DNA of 64,000 nucleotides from Paenalcaligenes hominis. GTDB lineage: Bacteria; Pseudomonadota; Gammaproteobacteria; Burkholderiales; Burkholderiaceae_B. The position numbers were made by a program, and so were the translations under genes. Position 1 is the stretch's first letter. Every line of letters starts with the position of its first letter. This document shows positions 8,473 to 17,701 of this stretch, in pieces. The DNA is taken from assembly GCF_011927625.1 (NCBI RefSeq), contig NZ_JAATIZ010000001.1, positions 1 to 64,000 of the forward strand. The letters run 5' to 3'. The notes under the pieces were generated by a model. That model ran no database searches. It had not been told where the DNA came from and saw only the letters and a program-made list of their open reading frames with translations.

Positions 8473-9459
8473 TTGTCAGAGTTAATGAATGTCATAGAAA
8501 TCACCGCTCCAGGTGGCCCCGAGGTGCTAGCACTAGCTCAGCGTGAACGCCCAACACCACTAGCCGGACAAGTGCTGATTAAAGTGGCAGCAGCAGGGGT
8601 GAACCGACCTGATGTGTTTCAACGCCAAGGTATTTACCCACCACCTTCTGGCGCTTCTGACCTCCCCGGCTTAGAAGTGGCTGGCACACTGGTAGCAGGT
8701 GATATAAGTGGAACGGACTTAAAACTGGGCGATGCCGTGTGCGCGTTAGTACCAGGCGGGGGCTACGCTGAATACGTGATTACCTCGGCTCAGCATTGTT
8801 TACCCGTTCCGTCGAATTTAAGCCTGATCGAAGCCGCGGGTTTGGCGGAAACGTGTTTTACGGTGTATAGCAATGTATGGATGCGAGCGGCTCTACAGCC
8901 AGGGGAGACATTACTCGTGCATGGCGGAGCGAGTGGCATAGGAACTACTGCCATTCAAATGGCTGTCGCATTAGGTCATACGGTTTACGCGACAGCAGGT
9001 TCTGATGAGCGAGTTCAAGCCATCGAGGCTTTAGGGGCCATAGGCATCAATTACAAAACCCACGATTTTGCTGCTGTAATAGAGGAACACTCTCAAGGCA
9101 AAGGGGTTAATGTTATTTTAGACATGGTCGCAGGTGACTACATTGATCGGGGCTTGCGCTGTTTAGCTGATGACGGCCGTTTAGTTGTTATTGCCTTATT
9201 GGGTGGGGCTAAAAGCACCATTAATATGGCGCAGATTCTACGTCGTCGCTTGCATATTACTGGGTCAAACTTACGTCCTCAGACCGATGCGAAAAAAGCC
9301 GAGATGGCGCAGGGTTTGCGTCAGCATATTTGGCCTTTAATCGAGGCAGGTAAAGTCAAGCCGTTAATTTATGCTACTTATCCTCTTAACCAAGCCGCAC
9401 AAGCGCATGCGCTGATGGAAAGCGGGGCGCAAATAGGCAAGATTATTCTAACTGTCTAG
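8473..9459 (+). CDS. NAD(P)H:quinone oxidoreductase, zinc-independent medium-chain dehydrogenase family (PIG3-like)
   Basis: Cytosolic enzymes of this family reduce quinones with NADPH. From a TTG start the protein has 328 residues: a GroES-like N-terminal domain (about 1-125) and a Rossmann domain with HGGASGIGTTAIQMA at 150-164. Zinc-binding cysteines are absent, as in the quinone reductase branch. I chose TTG 8473 because GGAGG at 8463-8467 sits 5 nt before it and the length then fits; the frame is open from 8380 but that region holds a promoter-like TATAAT. It is divergent from the tRNA pair and upstream of tpiA. Confidence 0.88.
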   Translation: MSELMNVIEITAPGGPEVLALAQRERPTPLAGQVLIKVAAAGVNRPDVFQRQGIYPPPSGASDLPGLEVAGTLVAGDISGTDLKLGDAVCALVPGGGYAEYVITSAQHCLPVPSNLSLIEAAGLAETCFTVYSNVWMRAALQPGETLLVHGGASGIGTTAIQMAVALGHTVYATAGSDERVQAIEALGAIGINYKTHDFAAVIEEHSQGKGVNVILDMVAGDYIDRGLRCLADDGRLVVIALLGGAKSTINMAQILRRRLHITGSNLRPQTDAKKAEMAQGLRQHIWPLIEAGKVKPLIYATYPLNQAAQAHALMESGAQIGKIILTV

Positions 9460-9537
9460 TTTTTCTTGGGCTCTACACGTTACAATGCGAGGTTTAGCTA
9501 CCTCTTTGTGGTGTGGAGCCACGTTTGGGCTTTTATT

Positions 9538-10278
9538 ATGACTAGACAACGATTAGTAATAGGCAACTGGAAGATGAACGGATCGCTAGAGCAAAACCGT
9601 CAGCTTCTAGAGCAGCTGGTTGCACAGCAAGATGAGTTCTTAGCTCAAAGTCATGTTGTTGTGTGTGTGCCACATCCTTATTTGGCGCAAACGCATGACG
9701 CGCTGCAAAATTCAGGTTTACAGTGGGGCGCACAAAATCTTTGCTCTCAACAAAACGGGGCCTTTACAGGCGAAGTTTCCGCAGCCATGCTTCAAGATTT
9801 TGGTTGTCAGTGGGTACTGGTAGGGCATTCCGAGCGACGTACCTTGTATGGCGAGACCGATTTAGATGTGCTTTTGAAAACAAAAGCAGCACTTGATGCG
9901 GGGTTAACGCCTGTGGTCTGTGTGGGCGAAACAGCTAAGGAGCATGCCGAAGGTTTAACTGAAGCAATTGTTTTGCAGCAGCTTCAGTCCATACTAAAAT
10001 TAGAAAATGAACAACTAAAGCGTTTAGTCATCGCGTACGAACCTGTTTGGGCTATTGGCACTGGAAAAAGTGCGACGCCAGAGCAAGCCCAAGAGATTCA
10101 CGCTTACATCAGAGATCTGCTAGCCCAACATCAGGCAGGCTCTGTTCCTCTTCTTTATGGCGGTAGTGTTAATGCCACAAATGCCCAGGCATTATTTGCT
10201 ATGCCGGATATTGATGGGGCATTGGTGGGTGGCGCCTCATTAAATGCAGTCGATTTTTTATCTATAGCGGCCGCTTAA
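9538..10278 (+). CDS. tpiA: Triosephosphate isomerase
   Basis: It interconverts dihydroxyacetone phosphate and glyceraldehyde 3-phosphate in glycolysis and gluconeogenesis. The 246 residues form one TIM barrel with the catalytic Lys in GNWKMNG (K12), His in LVGHSERR and Glu in AYEPVWAIGTG. The frame is open from 9466, but the family N-terminus (MTRQRLVIGNWK) fixes the start at 9538. There is no good Shine-Dalgarno close to this ATG. secG follows after 19 bp, the usual partner in Burkholderiales. Confidence 0.96.
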   Translation: MTRQRLVIGNWKMNGSLEQNRQLLEQLVAQQDEFLAQSHVVVCVPHPYLAQTHDALQNSGLQWGAQNLCSQQNGAFTGEVSAAMLQDFGCQWVLVGHSERRTLYGETDLDVLLKTKAALDAGLTPVVCVGETAKEHAEGLTEAIVLQQLQSILKLENEQLKRLVIAYEPVWAIGTGKSATPEQAQEIHAYIRDLLAQHQAGSVPLLYGGSVNATNAQALFAMPDIDGALVGGASLNAVDFLSIAAA

Positions 10279-10297
10279 GCGGCTCGGAGTCAAATTC

Positions 10298-10678
10298 ATG
10301 GAATGGTTATCTCCTTTATTGCAGGCAGTGCAGGTCATTGCTTCGCTTTCTATTATTGGTTTGGTGCTTTTACAACAAGGTAAAGGCGCTGAAATGGGGT
10401 CAGCGTTTGGCGCGGGCTCAGCGGGCAGTGTGTTTGGTGCGGCAGGCGCAGCTAATTTTCTTTCTCGCATGACGCGTTGGGCTGCTATTGTGTTTTTCAT
10501 TGCGACGGGTGCCCTAGCTTGGGTTGCACATCATCCCGTTCGAGTCGAAACAGAAAACAGCATCATGCAAGGTTACGAATCCATCGTGCCAGGTAGCTCT
10601 GTTGCACCAGCGCAACAACCTAATAATTCAATTTCTGTACCAGAAGTTCCAGAAAAACCATCCCCTACAACAAACTAA
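10298..10678 (+). CDS. secG: Preprotein translocase subunit SecG
   Basis: The small SecYEG membrane subunit that assists protein export. The 126 residues have two transmembrane helices (about 7-26 and 52-72) separated by the characteristic glycine-rich loop KGAEMGSAFGAGSAGSVFG, then a hydrophilic proline-rich tail typical of betaproteobacterial SecG. CGGAG lies upstream of the ATG. It forms a tpiA-secG unit and is followed by tRNA-Leu(GAG). Confidence 0.95.
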   Translation: MEWLSPLLQAVQVIASLSIIGLVLLQQGKGAEMGSAFGAGSAGSVFGAAGAANFLSRMTRWAAIVFFIATGALAWVAHHPVRVETENSIMQGYESIVPGSSVAPAQQPNNSISVPEVPEKPSPTTN

Positions 10679-10819
10679 ACGATTTGGTTTTGTGGTCTAT
10701 GGTCAGGTCACTAAAAAAAGAGTTGTTGCATTAAGGCAACATATTTTTTGGGTATTGGCTGTCTTTTCACAAGCAGGTGGTGTTTTTTTGAAAAGGCATG
10801 GTATAGTTTGGTCTTCGTT

Positions 10820-10837
10820 GTTTAGGTCCGCCTAAAC
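10820..10837 (+). promoter_or_regulatory. Small perfect hairpin just upstream of tRNA-Leu(GAG), with a -10-like box
   Basis: GTTTAGG-TCCG-CCTAAAC is a 7-bp stem with a tetraloop, ending 3 nt before the tRNA. A TATAGT at 10802-10807 could be the -10 of the tRNA promoter, which would put the hairpin in the 5' leader removed by RNase P. The -35 is weak. Confidence 0.4.
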
Positions 10838-10840
10838 AAA

Positions 10841-10925
10841 GCCGACGTGGTGGAATTGGTAGACACGCTATCTTGAGGGGGTAGTGGCGAAAGCTATGCG
10901 AGTTCGATTCTCGCCGTCGGCACCA
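10841..10925 (+). tRNA. tRNA-Leu (anticodon GAG)
   Basis: An 85-nt gene with CCA encoded. The acceptor is GCCGACG/CGTCGGC, the anticodon stem-loop CTATC-TTGAGGG-GGTAG, and the T-loop GTTCGATTC. The tpiA-secG-tRNA-Leu order is standard for the group; nuoA normally follows directly, but here a porin gene intervenes. Confidence 0.96.
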
Positions 10926-10932
10926 AAATTTC

Positions 10933-10960
10933 AAAAACCGAGCGTGGCTCGGTTTTTTTT
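10933..10960 (+). terminator. Intrinsic terminator after tRNA-Leu(GAG)
   Basis: Stem ACCGAGC / GCTCGGT with a 3-nt loop, then eight Ts. Confidence 0.9.
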
Positions 10961-11295
10961 ATGCTTGCATGTTTGATGCATTGCAAGCTTAAATGGAATC
11001 ATTCATTAGCCGCATGGCGACGTGATGTTGTTTGAGCAAAATTAACGTAAAGAGCATCTACGGTTCAGATGCCAGCAACCTCAAGCAGTCGTGTTAGTTT
11101 TACACTACGACTTGTTGTGGTTAAGCAACGAAAAGCAGTGGATATGTGGGTTTTTTACTTCAAACCATAGCCAGTTGCTCTGAATTTTGCTGCAATAGCA
11201 TCAACTTCCCATTGCGGAGTTAGAAAGAGCAGTAGCACACAACCTGTTGTTGGGCTGCTCTGATTTACTCAAAAAAATCCACGGAGATTTCACAA
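10961..11295 (+). promoter_or_regulatory. Non-coding, hairpin-rich region upstream of the porin
   Basis: No gene is seen. Inverted repeats are present at 10963-10988 (GCTTGCA/TGCAAGC), 11054-11072 (GCATCT/AGATGC), 11088-11111 (GTCGT/ACGAC) and 11226-11261 (AGAGCAG/CTGCTCT). The last ends 34 nt before the porin ATG and probably lies in its 5' untranslated region. I could not pick a promoter with confidence. A long structured leader is common for outer-membrane protein mRNAs controlled after transcription, but that is inference here. Confidence 0.4.
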
Positions 11296-12381
11296 ATGAA
11301 AAAGACTCTGCTCGCTGCTGCTCTGATGGCCGGTTTTGCTGGCATCGCTCAAGCAGAAACTTCTGTTACTTTGTACGGTATTGTTGACGCTGGTGTAGGC
11401 TACGATCGCACTAAAACCCACGTTAACGGCGAAAAGCAAACACGCACTGGTTTACTTCAGGGCGTACAGTCCGGTAACCGTTGGGGTCTAAAAGGTACAG
11501 AGGACCTAGGCAATGGTTTACGTGCTACTTTCCAACTAGAAAGCGGTTTTGAACTAGCTACTGGTAACCAACTACAAAGCGATTCCTCTAACGATCGTTT
11601 GTTTGGTCGTTGGGCTACATTGGGTCTAGCTGGCGACAGCTGGGGCCGTTTAGACATGGGTCGTCAAACCACCGTTGGCTCTCAGTACTTTGTTGACGTA
11701 CACGGTCAACATTGGGATGCAACTGGTTCAGGTCGTGCTTTCCGCGGCCAAGATACAAACCGTATCGACAACTCCATCATTTACCAAACACCTAACTTCT
11801 CCGGCTTCCAAGCTGGTGTAGGTTACAGCTTCCAAGCTAACGGTGGTCAGGTTGCTAAAGTATCCGGTAGCAAAGACGTTAACAAGAGCGCCATCACAAC
11901 TGGTATTCGCTACGCAAACGGCCCTATCGCTGTTGCCGCTTCTTATGACCAAGTTCGTTTGCCTGTTCCAGGTGTAGCCGAGAAATACAAAAACGGCCAA
12001 ACATGGGCTGTTAGCGGTTCTTACGACTTCGAAGTTGTAGCGCTATCTTTGGCTTTCGGTCAAGACTTCAACGGTAACTACACAAGCGCCTACGGTGCTA
12101 ACCGTACTTACAACAAAAACTTTGACTACAACAACTACGCTGTAGCGCTAGCTTTCCCACTCGGTGAAGGCAAGCTAAGTGGTGAGTACTCAATGAAACA
12201 GCCACGTAAAGCTGCTAAAGATGCAGGCGAGAAGAAACAGCACGCTTACAGCTTGGCTTACAAGCACCCACTATCCAAGCGTACAGACGTTTACGCTGTT
12301 GGTGGTTACGTGAAAAACCTAAACAACCAGAACAAAGATACACGTACTGTTGCTGGTGTAGGTCTAACACACCGCTTCTAA
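11296..12381 (+). CDS. General outer-membrane porin (Gram-negative porin family, Burkholderiales type)
   Basis: A trimeric beta-barrel porin for passive diffusion of small solutes. The 361 residues start with a 20-residue Sec signal peptide (cleavage after AQA, before ETSVTLYG). The mature N-terminus SVTLYGIVDAGV and the C-terminal GVGLTHRF with terminal Phe, the BAM recognition signal, are family hallmarks. Alternating hydrophobic strands run throughout. GGAG sits upstream of the ATG. The gene stands alone between tRNA-Leu and nuoA, with terminators before and after. OmpR control is plausible but not shown. Confidence 0.94.
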   Translation: MKKTLLAAALMAGFAGIAQAETSVTLYGIVDAGVGYDRTKTHVNGEKQTRTGLLQGVQSGNRWGLKGTEDLGNGLRATFQLESGFELATGNQLQSDSSNDRLFGRWATLGLAGDSWGRLDMGRQTTVGSQYFVDVHGQHWDATGSGRAFRGQDTNRIDNSIIYQTPNFSGFQAGVGYSFQANGGQVAKVSGSKDVNKSAITTGIRYANGPIAVAASYDQVRLPVPGVAEKYKNGQTWAVSGSYDFEVVALSLAFGQDFNGNYTSAYGANRTYNKNFDYNNYAVALAFPLGEGKLSGEYSMKQPRKAAKDAGEKKQHAYSLAYKHPLSKRTDVYAVGGYVKNLNNQNKDTRTVAGVGLTHRF

Positions 12382-12441
12382 TCTCTAACGCAGCGTTAGC
12401 TGTCTAGAGTTAGATGCAGGGCGGCCTCCGGGTCGCTCTTT

Positions 12442-12482
12442 AAAAACCTCAAAAAGTTCATTATGACTTTTTGGGGTTTTTT
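12442..12482 (+). terminator. Intrinsic terminator after the porin gene
   Basis: A 15-bp stem (12442-12456 region with 12466-12480; one G-T pair) and short loop, then Ts. Confidence 0.85.
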
Positions 12483-12800
12483 GTTTTTAAAGCCACAATG
12501 ACTATGCGATTTTGTAATAAGAATAAGAAATAAACAAATAGCTAAGGAATATCGAGTGGTGGGGCGAAACAACTTACTTCATTCCTCGTAGTGGCCTCTG
12601 TGGAAATAGCTTTTACCAAAATGTGCGTAAAGCCTTGTCGTTTAGGGCGGGAAGGGCGTCAATGAAGTGCAAATGCACGGAAAAGAAGTGTGCGTCTAAA
12701 GCTTCTGCTGTGTAGGACTGTTAAAAGCAGGCATAAATGCGCTTGGTTGAAGGGCTTTAACGGCTAAAAAATAGAGCGAAAGTAAATCGCGTTAATGCAC

Positions 12801-12817
12801 GTAAAATGAGATTTTAC
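12801..12817. promoter_or_regulatory. Inverted repeat GTAAAAT-gag-ATTTTAC
   Basis: Perfect 7-bp arms around 3 nt, operator-like, 7 bp before a larger palindrome. Confidence 0.4.
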
Positions 12818-12820
12818 CGA

Positions 12821-12846
12821 GTGTTACTCTTATATAAGAGTAATAC
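12821..12846. promoter_or_regulatory. Large operator-like palindrome about 215-235 bp upstream of nuoA
   Basis: The inner 20 bp (12824-12843, half-site TTACTCTTAT) are perfectly self-complementary, with one mismatch and two more matching pairs outside, making 26 bp. There is no loop and no T run, so a protein-binding site is likelier than a terminator. The regulator is unknown. Confidence 0.5.
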
Positions 12847-12965
12847 TTCTGTTAAAATAAGTGCGTTGCAAAATTACTGCAATAAATTGTACGCGCTACG
12901 TACAGATTGGTGTGAGTTCAGCTCGCTCCAAACTCAATGGTGGCGTTCTTTACGCGTCCTTATGC

Positions 12966-12988
12966 CTCATAAATCTTTGTTTTATGAG
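12966..12988. promoter_or_regulatory. Inverted repeat CTCATAAA / TTTATGAG upstream of the nuo promoter
   Basis: Perfect 8-bp arms with a 7-bp spacer, placing the half-sites about one helical turn and a half apart, just upstream of the candidate promoter. Confidence 0.45.
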
Positions 12989-12991
12989 CGT

Positions 12992-13001
12992 TTTACGTAA
13001 A
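12992..13001. promoter_or_regulatory. 10-bp palindrome TTTACGTAAA overlapping the -35 region of the nuo promoter
   Basis: The palindrome covers the position where a -35 hexamer would sit for the -10 at 13019-13024, so a bound protein could affect RNA polymerase. Confidence 0.4.
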
Positions 13002-13015
13002 CTCGGAATGTAAAA

Positions 13016-13024
13016 TGCTACAAT
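13016..13024 (+). promoter_or_regulatory. Candidate extended -10 promoter for the nuo operon
   Basis: TGC-TACAAT is an extended -10 element, 33 bp before the nuoA ATG. No consensus -35 is needed for this class. Confidence 0.55.
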
Positions 13025-13057
13025 CTAAGAGTTTATCTATTGTGAGTGGGTGGTTGC

Positions 13058-13417
13058 ATGAATCTGCAAAATTACTTTCCCGTTTTACTCTTCATTATTG
13101 TGGCAACACTAATCGGCTTGGCTTTGTTAGGGGCTGGTCGACTGCTTGGCCCACATCGCCCTTACGATGAAAAACTGTCACCCTATGAGTGTGGTTTTGA
13201 AGCTTTCGGCGACTCGCGCATGAAAGTGGATATCCGCTATTACCTCATTGCCATTCTCTTCATTATGTTCGATCTTGAAATTGCATTTTTGTTCCCATGG
13301 GCGATGGCTCAGGGCGCAGTCGGCATAGTGGGCTTTTGGACGGTGATGGTTTTTCTGTTAATCCTAACAGTAGGTTTTATCTACGAATGGAAAAAAGGCG
13401 CTCTCGATTGGGAGTAA
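13058..13417 (+). CDS. nuoA: NADH-quinone oxidoreductase subunit A
   Basis: A membrane subunit of Complex I. The 119 residues have three transmembrane helices and the conserved loop with [27 protein letters not shown] at 13046 would add four residues, but the family N-terminus [12 protein letters not shown] places the start at 13058. First gene of the nuoA-N operon. Confidence 0.95.
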   Translation: MNLQNYFPVLLFIIVATLIGLALLGAGRLLGPHRPYDEKLSPYECGFEAFGDSRMKVDIRYYLIAILFIMFDLEIAFLFPWAMAQGAVGIVGFWTVMVFLLILTVGFIYEWKKGALDWE

Positions 13418-13444
13418 ATAGCTTAACGCTTAAAAGGCAACACT

Positions 13445-13921
13445 ATGGCTATCGATGGCATTCTAAAAGAAGGTTTTATCACCACCAGTGCAGACAAGCT
13501 CCTGAACTGGGCGAAAACAGGCTCAATGTGGCCCATGACGTTTGGCTTGGCTTGTTGTGCGGTTGAAATGATGCACGCTGGCGCAGCCCGTTACGACTTG
13601 GACCAATTTGGAATTATTTTCCGTCCCAGTCCACGCCAGTCAGACTTAATGATTGTTGCGGGTACGCTGTGTAACAAAATGGCTCCTGCTTTGCGCAAAG
13701 TATACGACCAAATGGCTGAGCCGCGTTGGGTGGTCTCAATGGGGTCCTGTGCGAACGGGGGTGGTTATTATCACTATTCCTATTCGGTAGTCCGTGGTTG
13801 CGACCGGATTGTGCCTGTAGATATTTATGTGCCAGGGTGTCCTCCGACTGCTGAAGCATTGGTTTATGGCTTATTGCAAATGCAAAATAAAATTCGCTTA
13901 ACCAATACCATTGCTCGTTAA
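13445..13921 (+). CDS. nuoB: NADH-quinone oxidoreductase subunit B
   Basis: It carries the N2 [4Fe-4S] cluster, which passes electrons to quinone. The 158 residues have the ligand set intact: tandem C37-C38 in [10 protein letters not shown], the cysteine in [17 protein letters not shown] and the one in YVPGCPP. It sits at the junction of the peripheral and membrane arms of Complex I. Confidence 0.97.
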   Translation: MAIDGILKEGFITTSADKLLNWAKTGSMWPMTFGLACCAVEMMHAGAARYDLDQFGIIFRPSPRQSDLMIVAGTLCNKMAPALRKVYDQMAEPRWVVSMGSCANGGGYYHYSYSVVRGCDRIVPVDIYVPGCPPTAEALVYGLLQMQNKIRLTNTIAR

Positions 13922-13939
13922 AGCTTTTAAGGTACAAAA

Positions 13940-14551
13940 ATGACTTGGCTTGAAACACTACACTCAAATTTGCGAACGGTATTTGGTGAAGACGCAAAAA
14001 TCACCCAGGCGCTTAATGAAATTACCCTAGAGGTGCCTTCCGAGAAATGGGTAGATGTTTGTACCACATTGCGCGATCACGAATTATTGCGCTTTGAGAC
14101 CTGTATCGATTTATGTGGCGTCGATTATTCTGCATGGAAAGCCCCCACCTACGAACTGGCCTCTGCTGTCTTCCCTCATCGTTTTGCTGTTGTCATTCAT
14201 TTACTTTCTTTAACTCATAATTGGCGTTTGCGCGTTCGTGCTTTTAACACCGATGACGAGTTTCCTTCAATATCCACTTTGTTCCCGGTTTGGCCTACTG
14301 TTAATTGGTTCGAGCGCGAAGCTTTTGACCTTTACGGTATTGTGTTCGAAGGGCATCCAGACTTACGTCGTATCTTGACCGATTATGGTTTTATTGGGCA
14401 CCCATTCCGTAAAGATTTTCCTATCTCCGGCTATGTAGAGATGCGTTACGACCCCGAGCAAAAACGAGTGGTGTACCAGCCTGTCACAATTGAGCCACGC
14501 GAAATTGTGCCACGTGTAGTGCGTGAAGATGATTATGGAGTAGGACGCTAA
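13940..14551 (+). CDS. nuoC: NADH-quinone oxidoreductase subunit C
   Basis: The 30-kDa peripheral-arm subunit, which packs on NuoD. The 203 residues have the family signature [20 protein letters not shown] near 128-147 and the GHPFRKDFP stretch after it. NuoC and NuoD are separate here, unlike the NuoCD fusion of enterobacteria. NuoD begins 1 bp after its stop. Confidence 0.97.
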   Translation: MTWLETLHSNLRTVFGEDAKITQALNEITLEVPSEKWVDVCTTLRDHELLRFETCIDLCGVDYSAWKAPTYELASAVFPHRFAVVIHLLSLTHNWRLRVRAFNTDDEFPSISTLFPVWPTVNWFEREAFDLYGIVFEGHPDLRRILTDYGFIGHPFRKDFPISGYVEMRYDPEQKRVVYQPVTIEPREIVPRVVREDDYGVGR

Positions 14552-14552
14552 G

Positions 14553-15806
14553 ATGGCTGAAATTCAAAATTACTCACTCAACTTTGGACCTCAGCACCCA
14601 GCGGCGCACGGTGTGTTGCGTCTCGTGCTAGAGATGGATGGCGAGGTCATTGAGCGCGCCGACCCTCATATTGGGTTATTGCATCGTGCAACAGAAAAAC
14701 TCGCCGAGCACCGCACTTACCTTCAAACGATGCCTTACATGGATCGTCTGGATTACGTGTCCATGATGTGTAATGAACATGCCTATTGTTTGGCTGTAGA
14801 GAAATTACTGGGTGTAGAGGTACCTTTGCGTGCACAATACATCCGCGTCATGTTTGATGAGATCACGCGTCTTTCCAACCACTTAATGTCAGTCGGCTCG
14901 CATGCCCTAGACGTAGGCGCTATGGCGGTGTTTTTGTATGCTTTCCGCGAACGCGAAGACATCATGGATATGTACGAGGCAGTTTCAGGGGCACGTTTGC
15001 ATGCAGCGTACTATCGTCCAGGTGGCGTATACCGCGACTTACCCGACACCATGCCTCAATATCAAGGCAACAAATACCGTAGTGAAAAAGAACTGCGCCA
15101 AATGAACGACGCACGTTCCGGTTCATTGCTCGACTTTATCGAAGACTTCACTAATCGTTTTCCAGCATGTATTGATGAATACGAGTCGTTACTCACTGAT
15201 AACCGTATCTGGAAGCAACGTCTGGTTGACGTGGGTATTGTCACCCCCGAGCGCGCGATGGCCTTAGGTTTTACTGGCCCGATGTTACGTGGCTCAGGCG
15301 TAGAGTGGGACGTTCGTAAAAAACAACCTTACGAAGTCTATGATCGCTTAGATTTTGATATTCCTGTAGGTACCAACGGCGACTGTTACGACCGCTACCT
15401 TGTACGTATTGCTGAAATGCGTGAAAGCAATCGTATTATTCGTCAGTGTATTGATTGGCTGCGCCAAAACCCAGGCCCTGTCATTATTGACAATCATAAA
15501 GTAGCGCCACCTAGCCGAGTTCAAATGAAATCGGGTATGGAAGACCTTATCCACCACTTTAAACTGTTCTCAGAGGGCATGCATGTGCCAACAGGCGAAG
15601 CCTATGCGGGCATCGAGCACCCCAAAGGGGAATTTGGTATTTACCTTATTTCTGATGGGGGCAACAAACCCTACCGCATGAAAATTCGTGCCCCTGGTTT
15701 TGTGCACTTGCAATCGTTGGATGAAATGTCCCGTGGTCATATGTTGGCGGATGCGGTGACTATCATCGGTACCCAAGACATTGTTTTTGGCGAGATCGAC
15801 CGCTAA
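14553..15806 (+). CDS. nuoD: NADH-quinone oxidoreductase subunit D
   Basis: The 49-kDa subunit lining the quinone-binding pocket with NuoB. The 417 residues open with the conserved [13 protein letters not shown] and contain [14 protein letters not shown] and the quinone-site histidine region. The C-terminus DIVFGEIDR is typical. Confidence 0.97.
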   Translation: MAEIQNYSLNFGPQHPAAHGVLRLVLEMDGEVIERADPHIGLLHRATEKLAEHRTYLQTMPYMDRLDYVSMMCNEHAYCLAVEKLLGVEVPLRAQYIRVMFDEITRLSNHLMSVGSHALDVGAMAVFLYAFREREDIMDMYEAVSGARLHAAYYRPGGVYRDLPDTMPQYQGNKYRSEKELRQMNDARSGSLLDFIEDFTNRFPACIDEYESLLTDNRIWKQRLVDVGIVTPERAMALGFTGPMLRGSGVEWDVRKKQPYEVYDRLDFDIPVGTNGDCYDRYLVRIAEMRESNRIIRQCIDWLRQNPGPVIIDNHKVAPPSRVQMKSGMEDLIHHFKLFSEGMHVPTGEAYAGIEHPKGEFGIYLISDGGNKPYRMKIRAPGFVHLQSLDEMSRGHMLADAVTIIGTQDIVFGEIDR

Positions 15807-15834
15807 GGCGGCATTAACATAACGGAATCGAATT

Positions 15835-16326
15835 ATGCTGCTTTCCGAAAAAGCCTATCAACACATTGATAGGGAATTAGCGAAATTCCCAACCGAGCAA
15901 AAACGCTCGGCTATTATGGCTGCGTTAACCATTGCCCAAGAAGAAAAGGGCTGGCTCTCTAACGAGCTCATAGAAGACGTAGCGAACTATCTTGGTTTGC
16001 CTCCTATTATGGTGCAAGAGGTGGCTACGTTTTATGATATGTATCATCTACAGCCCGTAGGAAAATACACCATTTCTGTCTGTACGAATCTACCTTGTGC
16101 TTTGCGCAATGGGGTGAAGTCAGGTCAGTACCTCCAAGACAAATTAGGCATTGGCTACGGTGAAACCACTGAAGATGGCCTCTTTACCCTCGAAGAGTGT
16201 GAGTGCATGGGCTCGTGTGGTGATTCTCCTGTCATGCTGGTGAATAATCACTTCATGTGCGTACGCATGGAGCCAGAGCGTATTGATACCATGTTAGACA
16301 CCCTGAAAAACGGAGAGTCGGCATGA
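15835..16326 (+). CDS. nuoE: NADH-quinone oxidoreductase subunit E
   Basis: The 24-kDa thioredoxin-like subunit carrying the N1a [2Fe-2S] cluster. The 163 residues have the ligands in [13 protein letters not shown] (C-x4-C) and [10 protein letters not shown] (C-x3-C). Its stop overlaps the nuoF start (ATGA at 16323-16326), which couples the two NADH-module subunits. Confidence 0.96.
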   Translation: MLLSEKAYQHIDRELAKFPTEQKRSAIMAALTIAQEEKGWLSNELIEDVANYLGLPPIMVQEVATFYDMYHLQPVGKYTISVCTNLPCALRNGVKSGQYLQDKLGIGYGETTEDGLFTLEECECMGSCGDSPVMLVNNHFMCVRMEPERIDTMLDTLKNGESA

Positions 16327-17687
16327 ACTTAGATGTATTAAATCGGTTAGCCGAAGGCCTAAATCCCAATCCAGGCAATGATTTGACAACCAGCATGATT
16401 TTTCATGGTCGACATATCAATCCACAGATCTTGGCAGATTTAGATGGCACCAACTGGGATCTAGACGGGTACGTGCAACGCGGAGGCTACGAAGCCTTAC
16501 GCCGTATTTTGACTACTGGCTTAACGCCTGATGATGTGATTGCTGAAATCAAAACGTCGGCTTTGCGTGGTCGTGGTGGTGCGGGTTTCCCTAGCGGTCT
16601 GAAGTGGAGCTTTATGCCTCGCACGATGCCTGGGCAAAAATACCTAGTCTGTAACTCAGACGAGGGCGAGCCAGGCACCTTTAAAGATCGCGATATTTTA
16701 CGTTTTAACCCTCATTCTGTGATTGAGGGCATGGCCATTGCTGCATATGCTATGGGTATTACCGTAGGGTATAACTACATACACGGCGAAATTTTTGAGG
16801 TCTACAAGCGTTTTGAAGACGCTCTAGACCAAGCGCGTGCGGCAGGTTATTTAGGCGATAATATCTTAGGCTCAGGCTTTAATTTCCAGCTTCATGCTTT
16901 TCATGGGTATGGTGCCTATATTTGTGGCGAGGAAACAGCCTTACTCGAGTCGCTCGAAGGTAAAAAAGGGCAGCCCCGCTTTAAACCGCCTTTCCCTGCC
17001 AGTTTTGGTTTGTATGGCAAACCAACCACCATTAACAACACTGAAACCTTTGCTGCGGTGCCTTGGATTATGCGTAATAGCGGCCAGGAATACCTCGAGG
17101 TGGGTGTACCTAATGCGGGCGGAACCAAAATCTTTTCAATCTCTGGCGATGTCGAATTACCCGGCAACTACGAGATTCCTATGGGCACCCCCTTCTCTAC
17201 GCTTTTAGAGCTAGCAGGTGGTGTACGTGGTGGTCGCAAGCTCAAAGCAGTCATCCCTGGGGGCTCAAGTGCGCCAGTGGTTCCTGCTGACATTATGATG
17301 CAAACCAATATGGACTATGACTCCATTGCTAAAGCCGGCTCAATGTTAGGCTCTGGCGCCGTCATTGTCATGGACGAAACCCGTTGCATGGTGAAGTCCT
17401 TACTACGCTTGTCCTACTTTTATTATCACGAAAGTTGCGGCCAGTGTACGCCGTGTCGTGAAGGCACAGGTTGGCTCTGGCGTATGGTTCATCGTATCGA
17501 GAACGGCCAAGGTCGCCCCGAAGACTTAGCTATGCTTGACGAGATCGCAGGCAACATCATGGGACGCACCATTTGTGCGTTAGGTGATGCAGCAGCCTTG
17601 CCGGTACGTAGTTTTGTTAAGCATTTCCGCGACGAGTTCGCACACCACATCGAGCACAAAAGCTGTGTGGTGCCCCAATATTTGTAG
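16323..17687 (+). CDS. nuoF: NADH-quinone oxidoreductase subunit F
   Basis: The NADH-oxidising subunit with FMN and the N3 [4Fe-4S] cluster. The 454 residues show the nucleotide/FMN loop [15 protein letters not shown] near 82-96, the [12 protein letters not shown] stretch, and the cluster ligands in [12 protein letters not shown] near 370 plus a fourth Cys in TICALGDAA. Confidence 0.97.
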   Translation: MNLDVLNRLAEGLNPNPGNDLTTSMIFHGRHINPQILADLDGTNWDLDGYVQRGGYEALRRILTTGLTPDDVIAEIKTSALRGRGGAGFPSGLKWSFMPRTMPGQKYLVCNSDEGEPGTFKDRDILRFNPHSVIEGMAIAAYAMGITVGYNYIHGEIFEVYKRFEDALDQARAAGYLGDNILGSGFNFQLHAFHGYGAYICGEETALLESLEGKKGQPRFKPPFPASFGLYGKPTTINNTETFAAVPWIMRNSGQEYLEVGVPNAGGTKIFSISGDVELPGNYEIPMGTPFSTLLELAGGVRGGRKLKAVIPGGSSAPVVPADIMMQTNMDYDSIAKAGSMLGSGAVIVMDETRCMVKSLLRLSYFYYHESCGQCTPCREGTGWLWRMVHRIENGQGRPEDLAMLDEIAGNIMGRTICALGDAAALPVRSFVKHFRDEFAHHIEHKSCVVPQYL

Positions 17688-17701
17688 GCTCAGGAAAACA
17701 A

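Larger units (their letters stand above)
12483..13057 (+). promoter_or_regulatory. Long non-coding region upstream of nuoA with several inverted repeats
   Basis: 575 bases without a convincing gene; a 64-codon frame at 12806-13000 has no ribosome site or recognisable protein. Inverted repeats at 12801-12817, 12821-12846, 12966-12988 and 12992-13001 are listed separately. The stretch 12500-12790 shows nothing clear beyond small repeats. The nuo promoter appears to lie at the right end. Confidence 0.5.

Noticed and set aside
10524-10835. 103-codon frame overlapping secG and running towards tRNA-Leu
   Set aside because: It overlaps secG out of frame, extends over the tRNA promoter area, and has no recognisable product.
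12806-13000. A 64-codon open frame upstream of nuoA
   Set aside because: No ribosome-binding site, no recognisable domain, and it spans the operator-like repeats and part of the promoter region.
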